The notes: generated from the sequence alone by a model not told the origin. A stretch of 64,000 bases of DNA from a bacterium 0.1xD8-71 (GCA_003612405.1 RAYR01000023.1:1-64000); one strand, 5' to 3'. Shown: positions 37,132 to 46,793, counted from the first letter of the stretch. Numbers and translations are program-made.

Positions 37132-38061
37132 GTGGATCGTGTCAGAAGACAACTTGGGTGCAGCGATTTCATACAAAGTTCGATCGCAACAGAGGATATT
37201 ACGGTAGCGGTATTGGATACAGGTATCGGCAATCATCCTGATTTTGCAAACCGGATTATAGATTTCGCTGATTTTGTAAATGGAAAACTTGGCAGTTATG
37301 ATGACAGTGGACATGGTACTCATGTGGCGGGATGCGTGGGCGGAAGCGGGTATGCTTCCAGAGGGCGTTTCCGGGGGATTGCCCCGGCATGCAGACTCTG
37401 TATCGGTAAAGTGCTGGATTTAAACGGTGAGGGAAGTATAGAGAGCATGTACAAGGGATTGTTGTGGGTTTTGCATAACAGAATCCGTTATCAGATCCGT
37501 GTGTTGAATATTTCAGTTGGAATCGGAACCAGCAGTGACAAAGACCGGATGGTGGAACTGCTTGGTCTTTTGGATGCGGTCTGGGAACAGGGTATTGTGG
37601 TGGTCTGCGCAGCAGGGAATAATGGCCCGAAAGAGAATACCATATCTCCTCTTGGAAGCAGCCGCAAAGTGATTACGGTTGGTTGTCATGAAGGAGGATT
37701 CTTCGGCACAAGACAGGATTTGTGTGAGAATTATTCCGGCCGCGGCAGCGCCGATATGCTCTATCGCAAACCGGATCTGGTAGCACCAGGCACCGATGTG
37801 ATTTCCTGTAATGTCCAGTGGCAGAGTAGTTTCCGGGGTGGTTTTCGTAACGCTTATCTGAAGAAAAGCGGTACTTCCATGGCCACGCCGATCGTCTCTG
37901 GAGCGGCGGCTTTATTCTTACAAAAATATCCCTACAGCAATAACGAACAGGTAAAACGAAAAATGATCTACAGTGCCACAGATATGGGAGATTCCTGGAG
38001 TAAGCAGGGCTGGGGGATGCTCAATATAGGAAGATTGTGCGGGGATTTTCAGGGAGATTAA
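37132..38061 (+). CDS. S8 family (subtilisin-like) serine protease without signal peptide
   Basis: A 309-residue protease with the complete catalytic triad: Asp29 in VLDTGIG, His61 in HGTHVAG and Ser249 in SGTSMATP; the oxyanion Asn lies in AAGNNG. No signal peptide or prodomain is present and the protein ends directly after the catalytic domain, like intracellular subtilisins. GTG 37132 is the start, with AGGTGGAG just upstream. It follows the surface-protein genes after a terminator. It could process cytoplasmic proteins or be released on lysis; a link to surface-protein turnover is only suggested by position. Confidence 0.88.
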   Translation: MDRVRRQLGCSDFIQSSIATEDITVAVLDTGIGNHPDFANRIIDFADFVNGKLGSYDDSGHGTHVAGCVGGSGYASRGRFRGIAPACRLCIGKVLDLNGEGSIESMYKGLLWVLHNRIRYQIRVLNISVGIGTSSDKDRMVELLGLLDAVWEQGIVVVCAAGNNGPKENTISPLGSSRKVITVGCHEGGFFGTRQDLCENYSGRGSADMLYRKPDLVAPGTDVISCNVQWQSSFRGGFRNAYLKKSGTSMATPIVSGAAALFLQKYPYSNNEQVKRKMIYSATDMGDSWSKQGWGMLNIGRLCGDFQGD

Positions 38062-38093
38062 GTACATTGTTGTTATAAGGCAGGGATTAACTA

Positions 38094-38122
38094 TTGACAG
38101 AGTGATAAGGATTGTATACAAT
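38094..38122 (+). promoter_or_regulatory. Consensus promoter of the GntR regulator gene
   Basis: TTGACA (38094-38099), 17-base spacer and TACAAT (38117-38122). Transcription from near 38129 makes ATG 38131 too close for an SD, which supports the later start at 38197. Confidence 0.65.
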
Positions 38123-38196
38123 TATACGAGATGAAAAAATCGAACAGGTTCGATGAATATCTTCTGGAAGGTCAGAAAGGGAAATGTGAAAAGAAA

Positions 38197-38895
38197 ATGG
38201 GAAACTACGATATCAAACATGATGTGAATGATAAATATTCTCTGCGTGGCCGGGTTTTTCAGAAACTCAGAGAAGACATTTTAAGCGGCAAATACAAGGA
38301 ACATGAAGAACTCAAAGAGGTAGCCATCGGCGAGGAATTAGGTGTCAGCCGTACACCGGTCAGAGAGGCTTTCAGACAGTTGGAATTGGAAGGGCTGTTA
38401 CAGATTGTACCTAATAAAGGCGCCTATGTAACCGGAATTACGGCAAAAGATGTGAAGGATATTTATATGATCCGTTCCCTGTTGGAAGGTCTTTGTGCAC
38501 GCCTTGCCACGCAGAAGATTACGAAAGAACAGATGGAAGAGATGGAAGAGAACATCTATCTGGCAGAGTTTCATGAGGAGAAGGGTCATTTGGATCAGAT
38601 GGCAGAGCTGGACAACCGCTTTCATGATATCTTGTATGAAGCCTGCGATTCCAAGATGCTGGAACATACGTTAAAGGATTTCCATCAATATGTGCTTCGT
38701 GTCAGACAAAGAACGCTGGCTACCAATACAAGAGGACGAGCCTCCAATGATGAGCACAGACAGATTATGGAGGCAATTAAGGAAAAGGATGCAGACCGGG
38801 CGGAGAAACTGGCCAACCAGCACATGATCAATGCCTATGACAATATGGTCAAAAACGGTCTGAAAGAGATTTATGGCGAGGAGAGCGACACCTAA
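38197..38895 (+). CDS. GntR family regulator, FCD (FadR) subfamily
   Basis: A 232-residue DNA-binding repressor or activator. The N-terminal winged helix has [30 protein letters not shown] and [12 protein letters not shown]. The all-helical FCD ligand domain follows from about residue 85 ([34 protein letters not shown]). The metal-binding His/Asp positions of the FCD fold appear to be present. ATG 38197 is preferred over ATG 38131 on promoter grounds and because the protein then begins [10 protein letters not shown] like relatives. It stands 43 bases before isocitrate dehydrogenase and probably regulates it or responds to an organic acid. Confidence 0.82.
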   Translation: MGNYDIKHDVNDKYSLRGRVFQKLREDILSGKYKEHEELKEVAIGEELGVSRTPVREAFRQLELEGLLQIVPNKGAYVTGITAKDVKDIYMIRSLLEGLCARLATQKITKEQMEEMEENIYLAEFHEEKGHLDQMAELDNRFHDILYEACDSKMLEHTLKDFHQYVLRVRQRTLATNTRGRASNDEHRQIMEAIKEKDADRAEKLANQHMINAYDNMVKNGLKEIYGEESDT

Positions 38896-38938
38896 AGATA
38901 ATTTGCGGAAAAATTTTATAAGAAAGGCAGACAAGCAT

Positions 38939-40144
38939 ATGGACAAGATTACTATGACAACACCTTTGGTGGAGATGGATGGAGATGAGATGACCAGGAT
39001 TCTCTGGAAGATAATCAAGGAGGAATTGTTGCTTCCCTATATTGATCTGAAGACAGAATATTATGATCTTGGACTGGAATACCGCAATGAGACCAATGAT
39101 CAGGTGACCATAGATTCGGCGGAGGCTACCAGGAAATATGGTGTGGCAGTAAAATGTGCTACCATTACGCCCAATGCAGCCAGAATGACAGAGTATAACC
39201 TGAAAGAGATGTGGAAGAGTCCCAACGGAACGATCCGCGCAGCCTTAGACGGTACTGTATTCCGTGCTCCGATTATTGTAAAGGGAATTGAACCCTGTGT
39301 CAGGAACTGGGAGAAACCCATCACTCTTGCGCGTCATGCGTATGGTGATGTGTATAAGAATACGGAGATTAAAGTACCGGGGGCAGGGACGGCCGAGCTG
39401 GTCTTTACGGCTGAGGACGGCACGCAGATTCGGGAAACCATTCATGAATTTACGGGGCCCGGTATCCTTCAGGGAATCCATAATACCGATAAATCCATTA
39501 CCAGCTTTGCCAGGGCATGTTTTAACTATGCACTGGATATCAAGCAGGATTTATGGTTTGCTACCAAGGATACCATTTCCAAAAAGTATGACCACAACTT
39601 TAAAGATATTTTCCAGGAGATTTACAAGGCAGAATATCAGAAGAAATTTGAGGAGGCAGGGATTGAATATTTCTATACCCTGATTGATGATGCCGTAGCG
39701 CGTGTGATGAAAGCCAAAGGAGGCTTTATCTGGGCTTGTAAGAATTATGACGGCGATGTGATGAGTGATATGGTGTCCTCTGCGTTCGGTTCCCTTGCCA
39801 TGATGACATCTGTCCTGGTATCCCCGGACGGCGTCTACGAATATGAGGCGGCACACGGCACTGTCCAGAGACACTATTACAAACACCTGAAAGGAGAGGA
39901 GACTTCTACCAATTCCGTGGCAACCATTTTTGCCTGGACAGGAGCACTTCGTAAGCGCGGTGAACTGGATCATAACAAAGACCTGATGGCTTTTGCCGAC
40001 AAACTGGAAAAGGCCACCATCCAGACCATCGAAGAGGGCAAAATGACCAAAGACCTGGCGCTGATTACTTCCTTGAAAGATGTAACAGTATTAAACAGTG
40101 AGAACTTCATCAAAGAAATCAGAAAAACCTTTGAGAGAATTTGA
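38939..40144 (+). CDS. icd: NADP-dependent isocitrate dehydrogenase, homodimeric type
   Basis: Converts isocitrate to 2-oxoglutarate and CO2 with reduction of NADP. The 401-residue protein is of the dimeric type shared with eukaryotes: [16 protein letters not shown] at the N-terminus, [40 protein letters not shown] and [13 protein letters not shown]. In an anaerobe it probably serves glutamate synthesis. ATG 38939 is preferred over the upstream in-frame start at 38873, which lies inside the GntR gene; AGAAAGG precedes it. It is followed by the 134-bp inverted repeat. Confidence 0.93.
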   Translation: MDKITMTTPLVEMDGDEMTRILWKIIKEELLLPYIDLKTEYYDLGLEYRNETNDQVTIDSAEATRKYGVAVKCATITPNAARMTEYNLKEMWKSPNGTIRAALDGTVFRAPIIVKGIEPCVRNWEKPITLARHAYGDVYKNTEIKVPGAGTAELVFTAEDGTQIRETIHEFTGPGILQGIHNTDKSITSFARACFNYALDIKQDLWFATKDTISKKYDHNFKDIFQEIYKAEYQKKFEEAGIEYFYTLIDDAVARVMKAKGGFIWACKNYDGDVMSDMVSSAFGSLAMMTSVLVSPDGVYEYEAAHGTVQRHYYKHLKGEETSTNSVATIFAWTGALRKRGELDHNKDLMAFADKLEKATIQTIEEGKMTKDLALITSLKDVTVLNSENFIKEIRKTFERI

Positions 40145-40184
40145 TTGTCCTTTAAATTAGTATTATAGTATATAAGAATAGGAC

Positions 40185-40318
40185 GATGAGGGATTTTAGA
40201 TTCATTCGTGCCCCGCTTCCGCTTCTCAAAAACCGTAACGGACACATAAGCGACTAAAGAACAGTCGCTAAGTGCCGACGGTTTTTAAGAGGCACTCATC
40301 GAATCAAAACCCCTCATC
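40185..40318. repeat. 134-bp imperfect inverted repeat between convergent genes
   Basis: Nested arms: GATGAGGGATTTTAGATTC (40185 on) against the inverted copy ending GATTTTGGGG-type sequence at 40318; GTGCC near 40208 with GGCAC near 40291; CAAAAACCG near 40227 with CGGTTTTTAAGA near 40279; and AGCGACT (40249-40255) with AGTCGCT (40263-40269) around a 7-base loop. It lies 40 bases past icd and 48 bases past the ABC-F stop (convergent genes). It may be a bidirectional terminator, a small miniature element or a structured RNA. Confidence 0.65.
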
Positions 40319-40365
40319 TGGTAATTCTATAAGTATTTACAACAATGGATGTTGGGCTATATATT

Positions 40366-42342
40366 TTATTCCTCCAGTGACAACGCTTCCCACTGCACAT
40401 ACAATTTTTCCAGTTCTCCCTCATTTTCCTCTTTTTCCCGGTTCAATTCCTGTAATCTGGCTACGTTGGTACAGACATCCGGTGCACACATAAGCGTTTC
40501 AATTTCTTCATTGCGTGTTTCCAGCGTTTCAATCCGTTCTTCGCATTTCTTTAGATTATTTTCCCGCTTACGTTTCATGGCGGCTTGTTCTTTCTGGGAT
40601 TTCCATTTCTGTTTGGTATCTGTATTCGTATTTTTGGCATCGTTTTCTGTCCCGTTGCCTACAGATGCCGGAGCGCCGGAGAGGGTATGGGCAGACATCT
40701 TTTTGCCATTTTTTTCAATGTCAATCCGCGCAAGCTGTTCTTCTCTTTTTTCCAGATAGTAATCGTAATTTCCCAGATAGTTGGTGAGCACACATCTGTT
40801 TAAATTCAGGATACGGCTGGCAGTGCGGTTGATAAAATACCGGTCATGGGAGACATACAGGATCGTGCCGGTATAAGCGTTTAGGGCATCTTCCAGGATC
40901 TCTTTGGACATAATATCCAGATGGTTTGTAGGCTCATCCAGAATCAGGAAGTTGGCCTCCGACAACATCAGTTTTGCCAGGGAAATCCGGCCACGTTCTC
41001 CGCCGCTTAAGGTTTTGACAGTTTTAAAAACATCTTCCCCGGTAAAGAGAAAGGCAGCCAGTGTGTTACGTATTTCCGTATTGGTAAGGGATGGATAGTC
41101 ATCGGAAATCTCATCAAAAAGTGTTTTGTCCGGGTGGAGTACATGGTGTTCCTGATCATAGTAGCCGATCTGGACATTGGTGCCAAGCTGGATTGTACCC
41201 TGGTCAGGGGGCAGTAATTCATTTATCATTTTTAAAATCGTGGTTTTCCCGGTACCATTATCGCCGATGATGGCCACATGTTCCCCTTTCTTAAGTGCAA
41301 AAGAAAGATTGGTAAACAGGGTGAGCGCTCCAAAGGATTTGGATAAAGATTCCACTTGCAGCACATCGTTGCCGCTGGGATATTTCGGTTCCAGTTTCAG
41401 GTGCATATCGGAACGTACTTCCACGGGTTTTTCCAATACTTCAATCTTATTCAGCATTTTCTCCCGGCTTTCTGCCCGCTTGATAGATTTTTCCCGGTTG
41501 AAGGATTTCAGTTTTTCAATCACGGCTTCCTGGTGTCGGATTTCCTGCTGCTGTTTCAGATAGGCATTGTATGCCGCTGCCCTCAGCATTTCCTTGCCGG
41601 CAGCATAGTCTGTGTAGTTGCCATGAAAAACAGTAGCCTTGGTATTGTCGATCTCAATCACTTTGTTGGCAATCCGGTCAAGGAAGTAACGGTCATGGGA
41701 TACCAGGATCACGGCGCCCTTGTAATTCAGAAGATAGGTTTCCAGCCAGGTGATGGAGGATAAGTCCAGGTGGTTTGTGGGCTCGTCTAAAATAATCAGA
41801 TTCGGTTTTAACAGGAGCAGTTTACCAAGTGCCACCCGCGTTTTCTGCCCGCCGGAGAGCGTAGATACCGATTTATGAAATTCTGATTCCATAAAGCCAA
41901 GTCCTTTTAATACGCCGGTCAGCTCACTCTTATAGGCATAGCCGTTGGCAGACTCATAGGAATGGGTCAAAGAGGCATAGGTATTCATCAGCTGTTCCAG
42001 ATGTTCTCCGACAGCGGTTTTCATTTGTAATTCCAAGGTGTGCATCTGCTGTTCCATATCGAGAATTTCCTGTTTGACGGACAGAAGTTCTTCGTAGATG
42101 GTGTTTTCGCCGGATACAGCCTCATGCTGGGACAAATAGCCTATGGTTTTATCTTTGGAGATCGTCACAATCCCTTCGTCTGCCGGCAGTTCTCCCATGA
42201 TGATCCGAAGCAGGGTTGTTTTGCCTGCACCGTTGATTCCAACGACAGCGGCCTTATCATAGTCTTCTATATGAAATGACACGTTCTGTAAGACAGGCAC
42301 TTCATGAAACGCTTTGTTTATGTTACTGACGGAAAGTATCAC
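40366..42342 (-). CDS. ABC-F family ATPase
   Basis: A 658-residue soluble protein with two ATPase domains in tandem: Walker A GINGAGKTT and GDNGTGKTT, signatures LSGGQKTRVALG and LSGGERGRISLA, Walker B LIILDEPTNHLD and LILDEPTNHLD. The interdomain linker is Arg/Lys-rich with KSIKRAESREKML, and a C-terminal coiled coil follows after about 550 (AAMKRKRENNLKKCEERIE). ABC-F proteins act on the ribosome E site, as translation factors or antibiotic protection factors; without the linker experiments neither can be chosen. The frame opens earlier (42447), but GTG 42342 gives the usual MILSVSNINKAF start. The promoter region is shared with rex. Confidence 0.87.
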   Translation of the reverse strand: MILSVSNINKAFHEVPVLQNVSFHIEDYDKAAVVGINGAGKTTLLRIIMGELPADEGIVTISKDKTIGYLSQHEAVSGENTIYEELLSVKQEILDMEQQMHTLELQMKTAVGEHLEQLMNTYASLTHSYESANGYAYKSELTGVLKGLGFMESEFHKSVSTLSGGQKTRVALGKLLLLKPNLIILDEPTNHLDLSSITWLETYLLNYKGAVILVSHDRYFLDRIANKVIEIDNTKATVFHGNYTDYAAGKEMLRAAAYNAYLKQQQEIRHQEAVIEKLKSFNREKSIKRAESREKMLNKIEVLEKPVEVRSDMHLKLEPKYPSGNDVLQVESLSKSFGALTLFTNLSFALKKGEHVAIIGDNGTGKTTILKMINELLPPDQGTIQLGTNVQIGYYDQEHHVLHPDKTLFDEISDDYPSLTNTEIRNTLAAFLFTGEDVFKTVKTLSGGERGRISLAKLMLSEANFLILDEPTNHLDIMSKEILEDALNAYTGTILYVSHDRYFINRTASRILNLNRCVLTNYLGNYDYYLEKREEQLARIDIEKNGKKMSAHTLSGAPASVGNGTENDAKNTNTDTKQKWKSQKEQAAMKRKRENNLKKCEERIETLETRNEEIETLMCAPDVCTNVARLQELNREKEENEGELEKLYVQWEALSLEE

Positions 42343-42451
42343 TGTAGTTACCAAACCTTTCTGGATAAACATTTCAAAACAGGATTTCAAAATCCTGACG
42401 GAAATTGTAAACACTACCAGTTTACAGGCAGGAATCCTCCCTGTCAATTCA

Positions 42452-42480
42452 TTGACATAATTTTAACACAGTTGTATACT
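42452..42480 (+). promoter_or_regulatory. Consensus promoter of rex
   Basis: TTGACA (42452-42457), 17-base spacer, TATACT (42475-42480). The segment 42452-42469 (TTGACATAATTTTAACAC) also resembles one half of a Rex operator: the right half TTAACAC fits at six of seven positions, the left half poorly. Autoregulation is possible but weakly supported. Confidence 0.7.
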
Positions 42481-42537
42481 TATCTCAAATATACGGATCT
42501 GTATAAGAGCAGGAGACAGGTCCGGGGAGGCGGCATC

Positions 42538-43176
42538 GTGGAAGAAAAAGAGATTTCACAGGCTGTGGTCGGCCGGTTGCCAAGATATTTCAGATATCTG
42601 GGTGAACTGAAAGATGAGGGGATAGAGAGAGTTTCTTCACAGGAACTCAGTGATATTATGCAGGTGACTGCCTCACAGATCAGGCAGGATCTGAATAATT
42701 TTGGCGGCTTTGGACAACAGGGCTATGGATATAATGTGGGTTTTTTGTACGATGAGATTGGTAAAATACTGGGACTGCACAGAGAACACAATCTGATTAT
42801 TGTGGGGGCAGGACATCTGGGACAGGCTCTTGTTAATTATATGAATTTTGAACGGCGGGGATTTATATTCCGTGGGATTTTTGATAAGGATTCTCAGGTC
42901 TGTGGCCGGAAGATACGCGGGATCACGGTGCAGCCCATGAAAGAGATGGAATCTTTTGTGCGGGAAAATGATATTGATATTGCGGTATTGACCATACCTA
43001 AGACAAGTGCGGTGGAAGTGGCGGAACAGCTGGCCGGATGTGGAATCAAGGGCATATGGAATTTTGCCCATGTGGATCTAAGAGTTCCGGACCGGATTCA
43101 GGTAGAGAATGTACATCTGTCAGATAGTCTGATGAAATTATCCTACAACCTTTCTTCCCGGGAGTTTGCAGAATAA
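42538..43176 (+). CDS. rex: Redox-sensing transcriptional repressor Rex
   Basis: A 212-residue NADH/NAD+ sensor. The N-terminal winged helix contains RLPRYFRYLGELK, SSQELSDIMQVTASQIRQDL and FGGFGQQGYGY. The Rossmann domain begins LIIVGAGHLGQALVNY, with IRGITVQPMKEME and IWNFAHVDLRVP typical for the C-terminal domain. High NADH releases Rex from TTGTGAA-type operators. GTG 42538 is chosen because GGGGAGG stands seven bases upstream; the longer open frame to 42304 crosses the promoter. The operator at 10707 indicates that the hydrogenase is one target. Confidence 0.95.
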   Translation: MEEKEISQAVVGRLPRYFRYLGELKDEGIERVSSQELSDIMQVTASQIRQDLNNFGGFGQQGYGYNVGFLYDEIGKILGLHREHNLIIVGAGHLGQALVNYMNFERRGFIFRGIFDKDSQVCGRKIRGITVQPMKEMESFVRENDIDIAVLTIPKTSAVEVAEQLAGCGIKGIWNFAHVDLRVPDRIQVENVHLSDSLMKLSYNLSSREFAE

Positions 43177-43204
43177 AGATACACAAAAGCGAGGTGTAAT
43201 GGTG

Positions 43205-43903
43205 ATGGCAAAGTCGGATGAAGCGTTTAAACAGGCACTGATAGGCAGGAAAATTCCTATTTTAACATTGGACAATAAATGGCATAAACTGTTTACGCAG
43301 GCGGAATACTCTTCAGAGATCAAGAGTATGGAGAAGGAATTGAACGAACTGTTAAAACGCCAGGGAAAGGTCACGACAGAGAGTAAGGAAATCAAGAAAT
43401 TAAAGAAGAAGCTGATGGATGAAGTCGTTATCCTGGCGGATGAAATGGGGGAACATCCTACCAAAAAGCAGGATAAGGATATGGATGACCATAAACGTCT
43501 GATCAATGAATGTAATGAAAAGATGGACGCTTATGAGGAAGAGATGGTGGAACTGCCCAGGCAGATTAATCAGCTGAATAATAAACTGATGCTTATTACC
43601 ATGGAGGTATGTTATAAGAAACTCCAGCAGAACACGGCCGAGCTTGAGGAAATTGAGCAGTGGATAGGGGAAATCAGACGGGAGCTGAAGAAAAAAGTAG
43701 TCCGCAAGCAGGAAAAGGAAGCCATGAACCACAAGCTCTATGCCTATATGCATGATATTTTCGGGGCAGATGTGATCGAACTGTTCGACATGAAGTATAA
43801 TCCGGAAGAAAAGTATCAGAAGAAGGCACAGGAGAAGGAACAGACCGGGCAGGCAGAGGAGGACAAACCGAAAGAAGATAACACGGATGCGTCGAAATCT
43901 TAG
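43205..43903 (+). CDS. Coiled-coil protein of unknown function next to rex
   Basis: A 232-residue soluble, highly charged protein. The first 45 residues (FKQALIGRKIPILTLDNKWHKLF) form a conserved-looking compact part; two long helical stretches follow (about 50-85 and 105-190) with heptad-like spacing, then a Glu/Lys/Gln-rich tail. ATG 43205 is eight bases behind GAGGTG; nearer start codons at 43199 and 43166 are badly placed. It trails rex by 28 bases and probably shares its transcript. I do not recognise a named family. Confidence 0.65.
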   Translation: MAKSDEAFKQALIGRKIPILTLDNKWHKLFTQAEYSSEIKSMEKELNELLKRQGKVTTESKEIKKLKKKLMDEVVILADEMGEHPTKKQDKDMDDHKRLINECNEKMDAYEEEMVELPRQINQLNNKLMLITMEVCYKKLQQNTAELEEIEQWIGEIRRELKKKVVRKQEKEAMNHKLYAYMHDIFGADVIELFDMKYNPEEKYQKKAQEKEQTGQAEEDKPKEDNTDASKS

Positions 43904-43968
43904 GGTTTTGGCGCTTCCTTACTTCACGGGAAAGTTTCTTTTGTCCCTGTCAGAAAGGATTATATTCT

Positions 43969-45561
43969 ATGAAAGAGTATCTTGTGACTGCTGCACAGAT
44001 GAAGCAGTATGATAAAAACACCATAGACATACATCGGATACCGTCTCTGCTTCTGATGGAGCGGGCGGCGCTTGTGACGGTGGAAGCCATACAGAATGTT
44101 CTGGGTAAAGAACCAAAAAGAGTTGTGGTGGTTGCCGGCGGCGGTAATAATGGCGGCGACGGACTGGCTGTTGGGAGGTTGTTGTTACTGGCAGGGTATC
44201 AGGTAGACTTTATTCTGCTTTCAGCGCCGGAACGGTGCACGGAGGAGACAAAGCGACAGCTTGCGATATTGCAAAGCTACAAAGCCAGGATCTTTGGCAG
44301 AATGGAAGAAATCACATATGATATGGATATAGTGATAGATGCTGTTTTTGGTGTGGGACTGTCCCGTCCTCTGGAGGGTCTGTATGCCAGGGCAGTGAGC
44401 TGGATCAATACACAGGATGCCTATGTGTGCAGTATAGACATTCCATCCGGAATTCAGGCGGATACGGGGGAAATCGCGGGCTGTGCCGTAGAGGCAGACT
44501 TAACAGTTACTTACGGGTTTTATAAACTGGGACAGATGCTTTATCCGGGAGCGGGATATTGCGGCAGGCTGGTCTGTGGACAGATGGGAATTGATGAGAA
44601 CAGTTTCTTAGGACAGAAACCTCTCTGGTATACTTATCATGGTATCCAGAAAGGATTGTTGCCAAAGCGTGCACCGGATGGCAATAAAGGCACCTTTGGC
44701 AAGGCACTTGTGATTGCAGGCAGTAAACAGACCTGCGGTGCGGCCATGCTGGCAGCAAAGAGCACCTTCAGTGCCGGGGCCGGTATGGTGAAGGTGGTCA
44801 CCGCCGCTGAAAACAGGGATGCGGTCCTGCAATATGTTCCGGAAGCCATGCTCCTGACCTATGATACAGAAAATATAGAGGAAAAGTGGGATAACAGTCA
44901 CGGGTCTGATTTCCGGACCTTGTTTCAGGAATCCCTTTCCTGGGCAGACTGTATTTTGATCGGGCCCGGTATCGGCCTGGAAACCATGGCAAGGTGTCTT
45001 CTGAAATCCTGCATAGAAGACAGTCATCTGCCCTTGGTGATCGATGCGGATGGCTTGCATCTGCTGGCCGTGGATAAAGAATTGCAGGCATCCATGACAG
45101 AGAAGAATCGTCAAAGAAAGATGATTCTCACGCCTCATCTGGGGGAATTTGCCCGTCTCTACGGCTGTGAGACGGCAGAGTGCAAGAGGCATCTGACAGA
45201 ATATCCTCGTCTGCTTGCACAGAAACTTGGCTGCACTGTTATCTGTAAAGATGCCAGAACCGTAGTGGCCAGTGCGGATTCCGAGACCTGTTATCTGAAT
45301 ACCACGGGAAACGCGGGTATGGCAGCTGCCGGAAGCGGAGATGTGCTGGCCGGTTTGGTGACAGGGTTACTGGCCCAGGGAATCACCAGTGAGGAGGCAG
45401 CCATATCAGGGGTATATCTGCATGGATTAGCGGGAGATATGACGGCAGAGGAACTTACGCAGGAGGCCATGACTGCCGGGGATATCATCTCACAGATTCC
45501 TTCCGCGATCAGAACATGTCTGCGGGAAGAACAGGGTCCAGGATGGAGGAGACTATGTTAG
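43969..45561 (+). CDS. nnr: Bifunctional NAD(P)H-hydrate epimerase / ADP-dependent dehydratase
   Basis: Repairs hydrated NAD(P)H. The 530-residue protein has an N-terminal YjeF epimerase domain (about 1-215) with GGGNNGGDGLAVGR and DAVFGVGLSRPLEG, and a C-terminal ribokinase-like dehydratase domain (about 230-510) with GSKQTCGAAMLAAKS, LIGPGIG, VIDADGLHLLA, TPHLGEFARL and NAGMAAAGSGDVLAG. It is followed by alr with a seven-base overlap, an order often seen in Firmicutes. The short upstream 43904-43968 has a plausible AGAAAGGA ribosome site. Confidence 0.93.
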   Translation: MKEYLVTAAQMKQYDKNTIDIHRIPSLLLMERAALVTVEAIQNVLGKEPKRVVVVAGGGNNGGDGLAVGRLLLLAGYQVDFILLSAPERCTEETKRQLAILQSYKARIFGRMEEITYDMDIVIDAVFGVGLSRPLEGLYARAVSWINTQDAYVCSIDIPSGIQADTGEIAGCAVEADLTVTYGFYKLGQMLYPGAGYCGRLVCGQMGIDENSFLGQKPLWYTYHGIQKGLLPKRAPDGNKGTFGKALVIAGSKQTCGAAMLAAKSTFSAGAGMVKVVTAAENRDAVLQYVPEAMLLTYDTENIEEKWDNSHGSDFRTLFQESLSWADCILIGPGIGLETMARCLLKSCIEDSHLPLVIDADGLHLLAVDKELQASMTEKNRQRKMILTPHLGEFARLYGCETAECKRHLTEYPRLLAQKLGCTVICKDARTVVASADSETCYLNTTGNAGMAAAGSGDVLAGLVTGLLAQGITSEEAAISGVYLHGLAGDMTAEELTQEAMTAGDIISQIPSAIRTCLREEQGPGWRRLC

Positions 45562-46733
45562 AAAACTATCAGAGAGTGTATGCGTCGGTGGATCTTGATG
45601 CAGTACGTTATAATATGGAGCAGATGCATCAGAAACTGTCTGAAGCAACACGGATGATCGGTGTTATCAAGACCGATGGTTATGGACACGGGGCAGTGCC
45701 CATCGGCAGGGAACTGGAGAACCTTTCCTACGTGTTGGGTTATGCGGTGGCCACGGCGGAGGAAGCCTTTATTCTCAGAAAAGCGGGTTTGAAAAAACAG
45801 ATTTTGATATTGGGCCATACCTTTCCCTACAGTTATGAGCAGCTGATACGACAGGAGATCAGTCCGGCAGTATTTCGCATGGACAGCGTAAAGGAGCTTG
45901 CCGCCTGCGCCTGTAAAATCGGCAGGAATGTCAATGTACATGTGAAGGTTGACACAGGTATGACCAGGGTGGGCATCCGCCCGGATGAGAACGGTCTTCG
46001 TTTTGTGGAACAACTCATTCATATGGAAGGAATCCGTGTGGAGGGGCTCTTTACCCACTTTGCAAGGGCAGATGAAAGTGATAAGACATCCGCCAGAGAA
46101 CAGCTTACCAGGTTTCTTTTGTTTGCAGAGCAGATCGAGACAGGACTTGGATACCATATACCAGTCAGACACTGTTCCAACAGTGCAGGGATTGTGGAAT
46201 TGCCGGAAGCCAACCTGGATGCAGTCCGCGCCGGGATTACCCTCTATGGACTCTGGCCCTCGGCGGAGGTTTCCAGAGAGAGGATTTCTCTGCACCCGGT
46301 GCTTTCTTTAAAGAGTCATGTTGTCTATGTGAAAGAAGTGGAGGCGGGAGTGCCGGTAAGTTATGGTGGTACCTATGTTACCAGTGATAAAACCCAGGTT
46401 GCCACTATCCCGGTGGGGTATGGAGACGGCTATCCCCGAAGCCTTTCCGGGAAAGGGTATGTACTGATCAAGGGCAGGCGGGCGCCGATTTTGGGCAGAA
46501 TCTGTATGGATCAGTTTATGGTGGATGTGAGTCATATACCGGGGGCGGCTCCCGGAGACGAAGTGACCCTGATCGGAACAGACGGGGAAGAAGAGATCAC
46601 CATGGAAATGCTGGGGGCTCTTTCCGGCAGATTCAATTATGAACTGGCCTGTGATCTTGGCAAGAGAATCCCCCGGGTATACCTGAAAGAAGGCAAGGTC
46701 GTGGCAACAAAAGACTATTATGACGACATATGA
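45555..46733 (+). CDS. alr: Alanine racemase
   Basis: Provides D-alanine for peptidoglycan using pyridoxal phosphate. The 392-residue enzyme has the PLP lysine at Lys39 (GVIKTDGYGHG) and the catalytic Tyr270 in VSYGGTYVT; KVDTGMTRVG and RICMDQFMVDVS are also characteristic. ATG 45555 is chosen because GGAGGA is correctly spaced; the longer frame to 45516 lies inside nnr. The stop codon is the first base of a 37-bp hairpin repeat. mazF lies 185 bases downstream, the usual alr-mazF neighbourhood. Confidence 0.94.
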   Translation: MLENYQRVYASVDLDAVRYNMEQMHQKLSEATRMIGVIKTDGYGHGAVPIGRELENLSYVLGYAVATAEEAFILRKAGLKKQILILGHTFPYSYEQLIRQEISPAVFRMDSVKELAACACKIGRNVNVHVKVDTGMTRVGIRPDENGLRFVEQLIHMEGIRVEGLFTHFARADESDKTSAREQLTRFLLFAEQIETGLGYHIPVRHCSNSAGIVELPEANLDAVRAGITLYGLWPSAEVSRERISLHPVLSLKSHVVYVKEVEAGVPVSYGGTYVTSDKTQVATIPVGYGDGYPRSLSGKGYVLIKGRRAPILGRICMDQFMVDVSHIPGAAPGDEVTLIGTDGEEEITMEMLGALSGRFNYELACDLGKRIPRVYLKEGKVVATKDYYDDI

Positions 46734-46768
46734 GTCCGCGAAGCGGATCTCGGGAAGTTAATTCCGCA
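46732..46768 (+). repeat. 37-bp direct repeat, copy 1 (hairpin-forming)
   Basis: Begins in the alr stop codon. The unit holds TCCGC-GAA-GCGGA (46735-46747), a 5-bp stem with 3-base loop, followed by CTCGGGAAGTTAATTCCGCA; GCGGA can alternatively pair with TTCCGC downstream. Confidence 0.8.
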
Positions 46769-46793
46769 AGGAAGCAAAGCTTTCATTGTATGC

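Noticed and set aside
38131..38196. Earlier ATG as start of the GntR gene
   Set aside because: It would lie two bases from the predicted transcription start with no SD; the protein normally begins at the later ATG.
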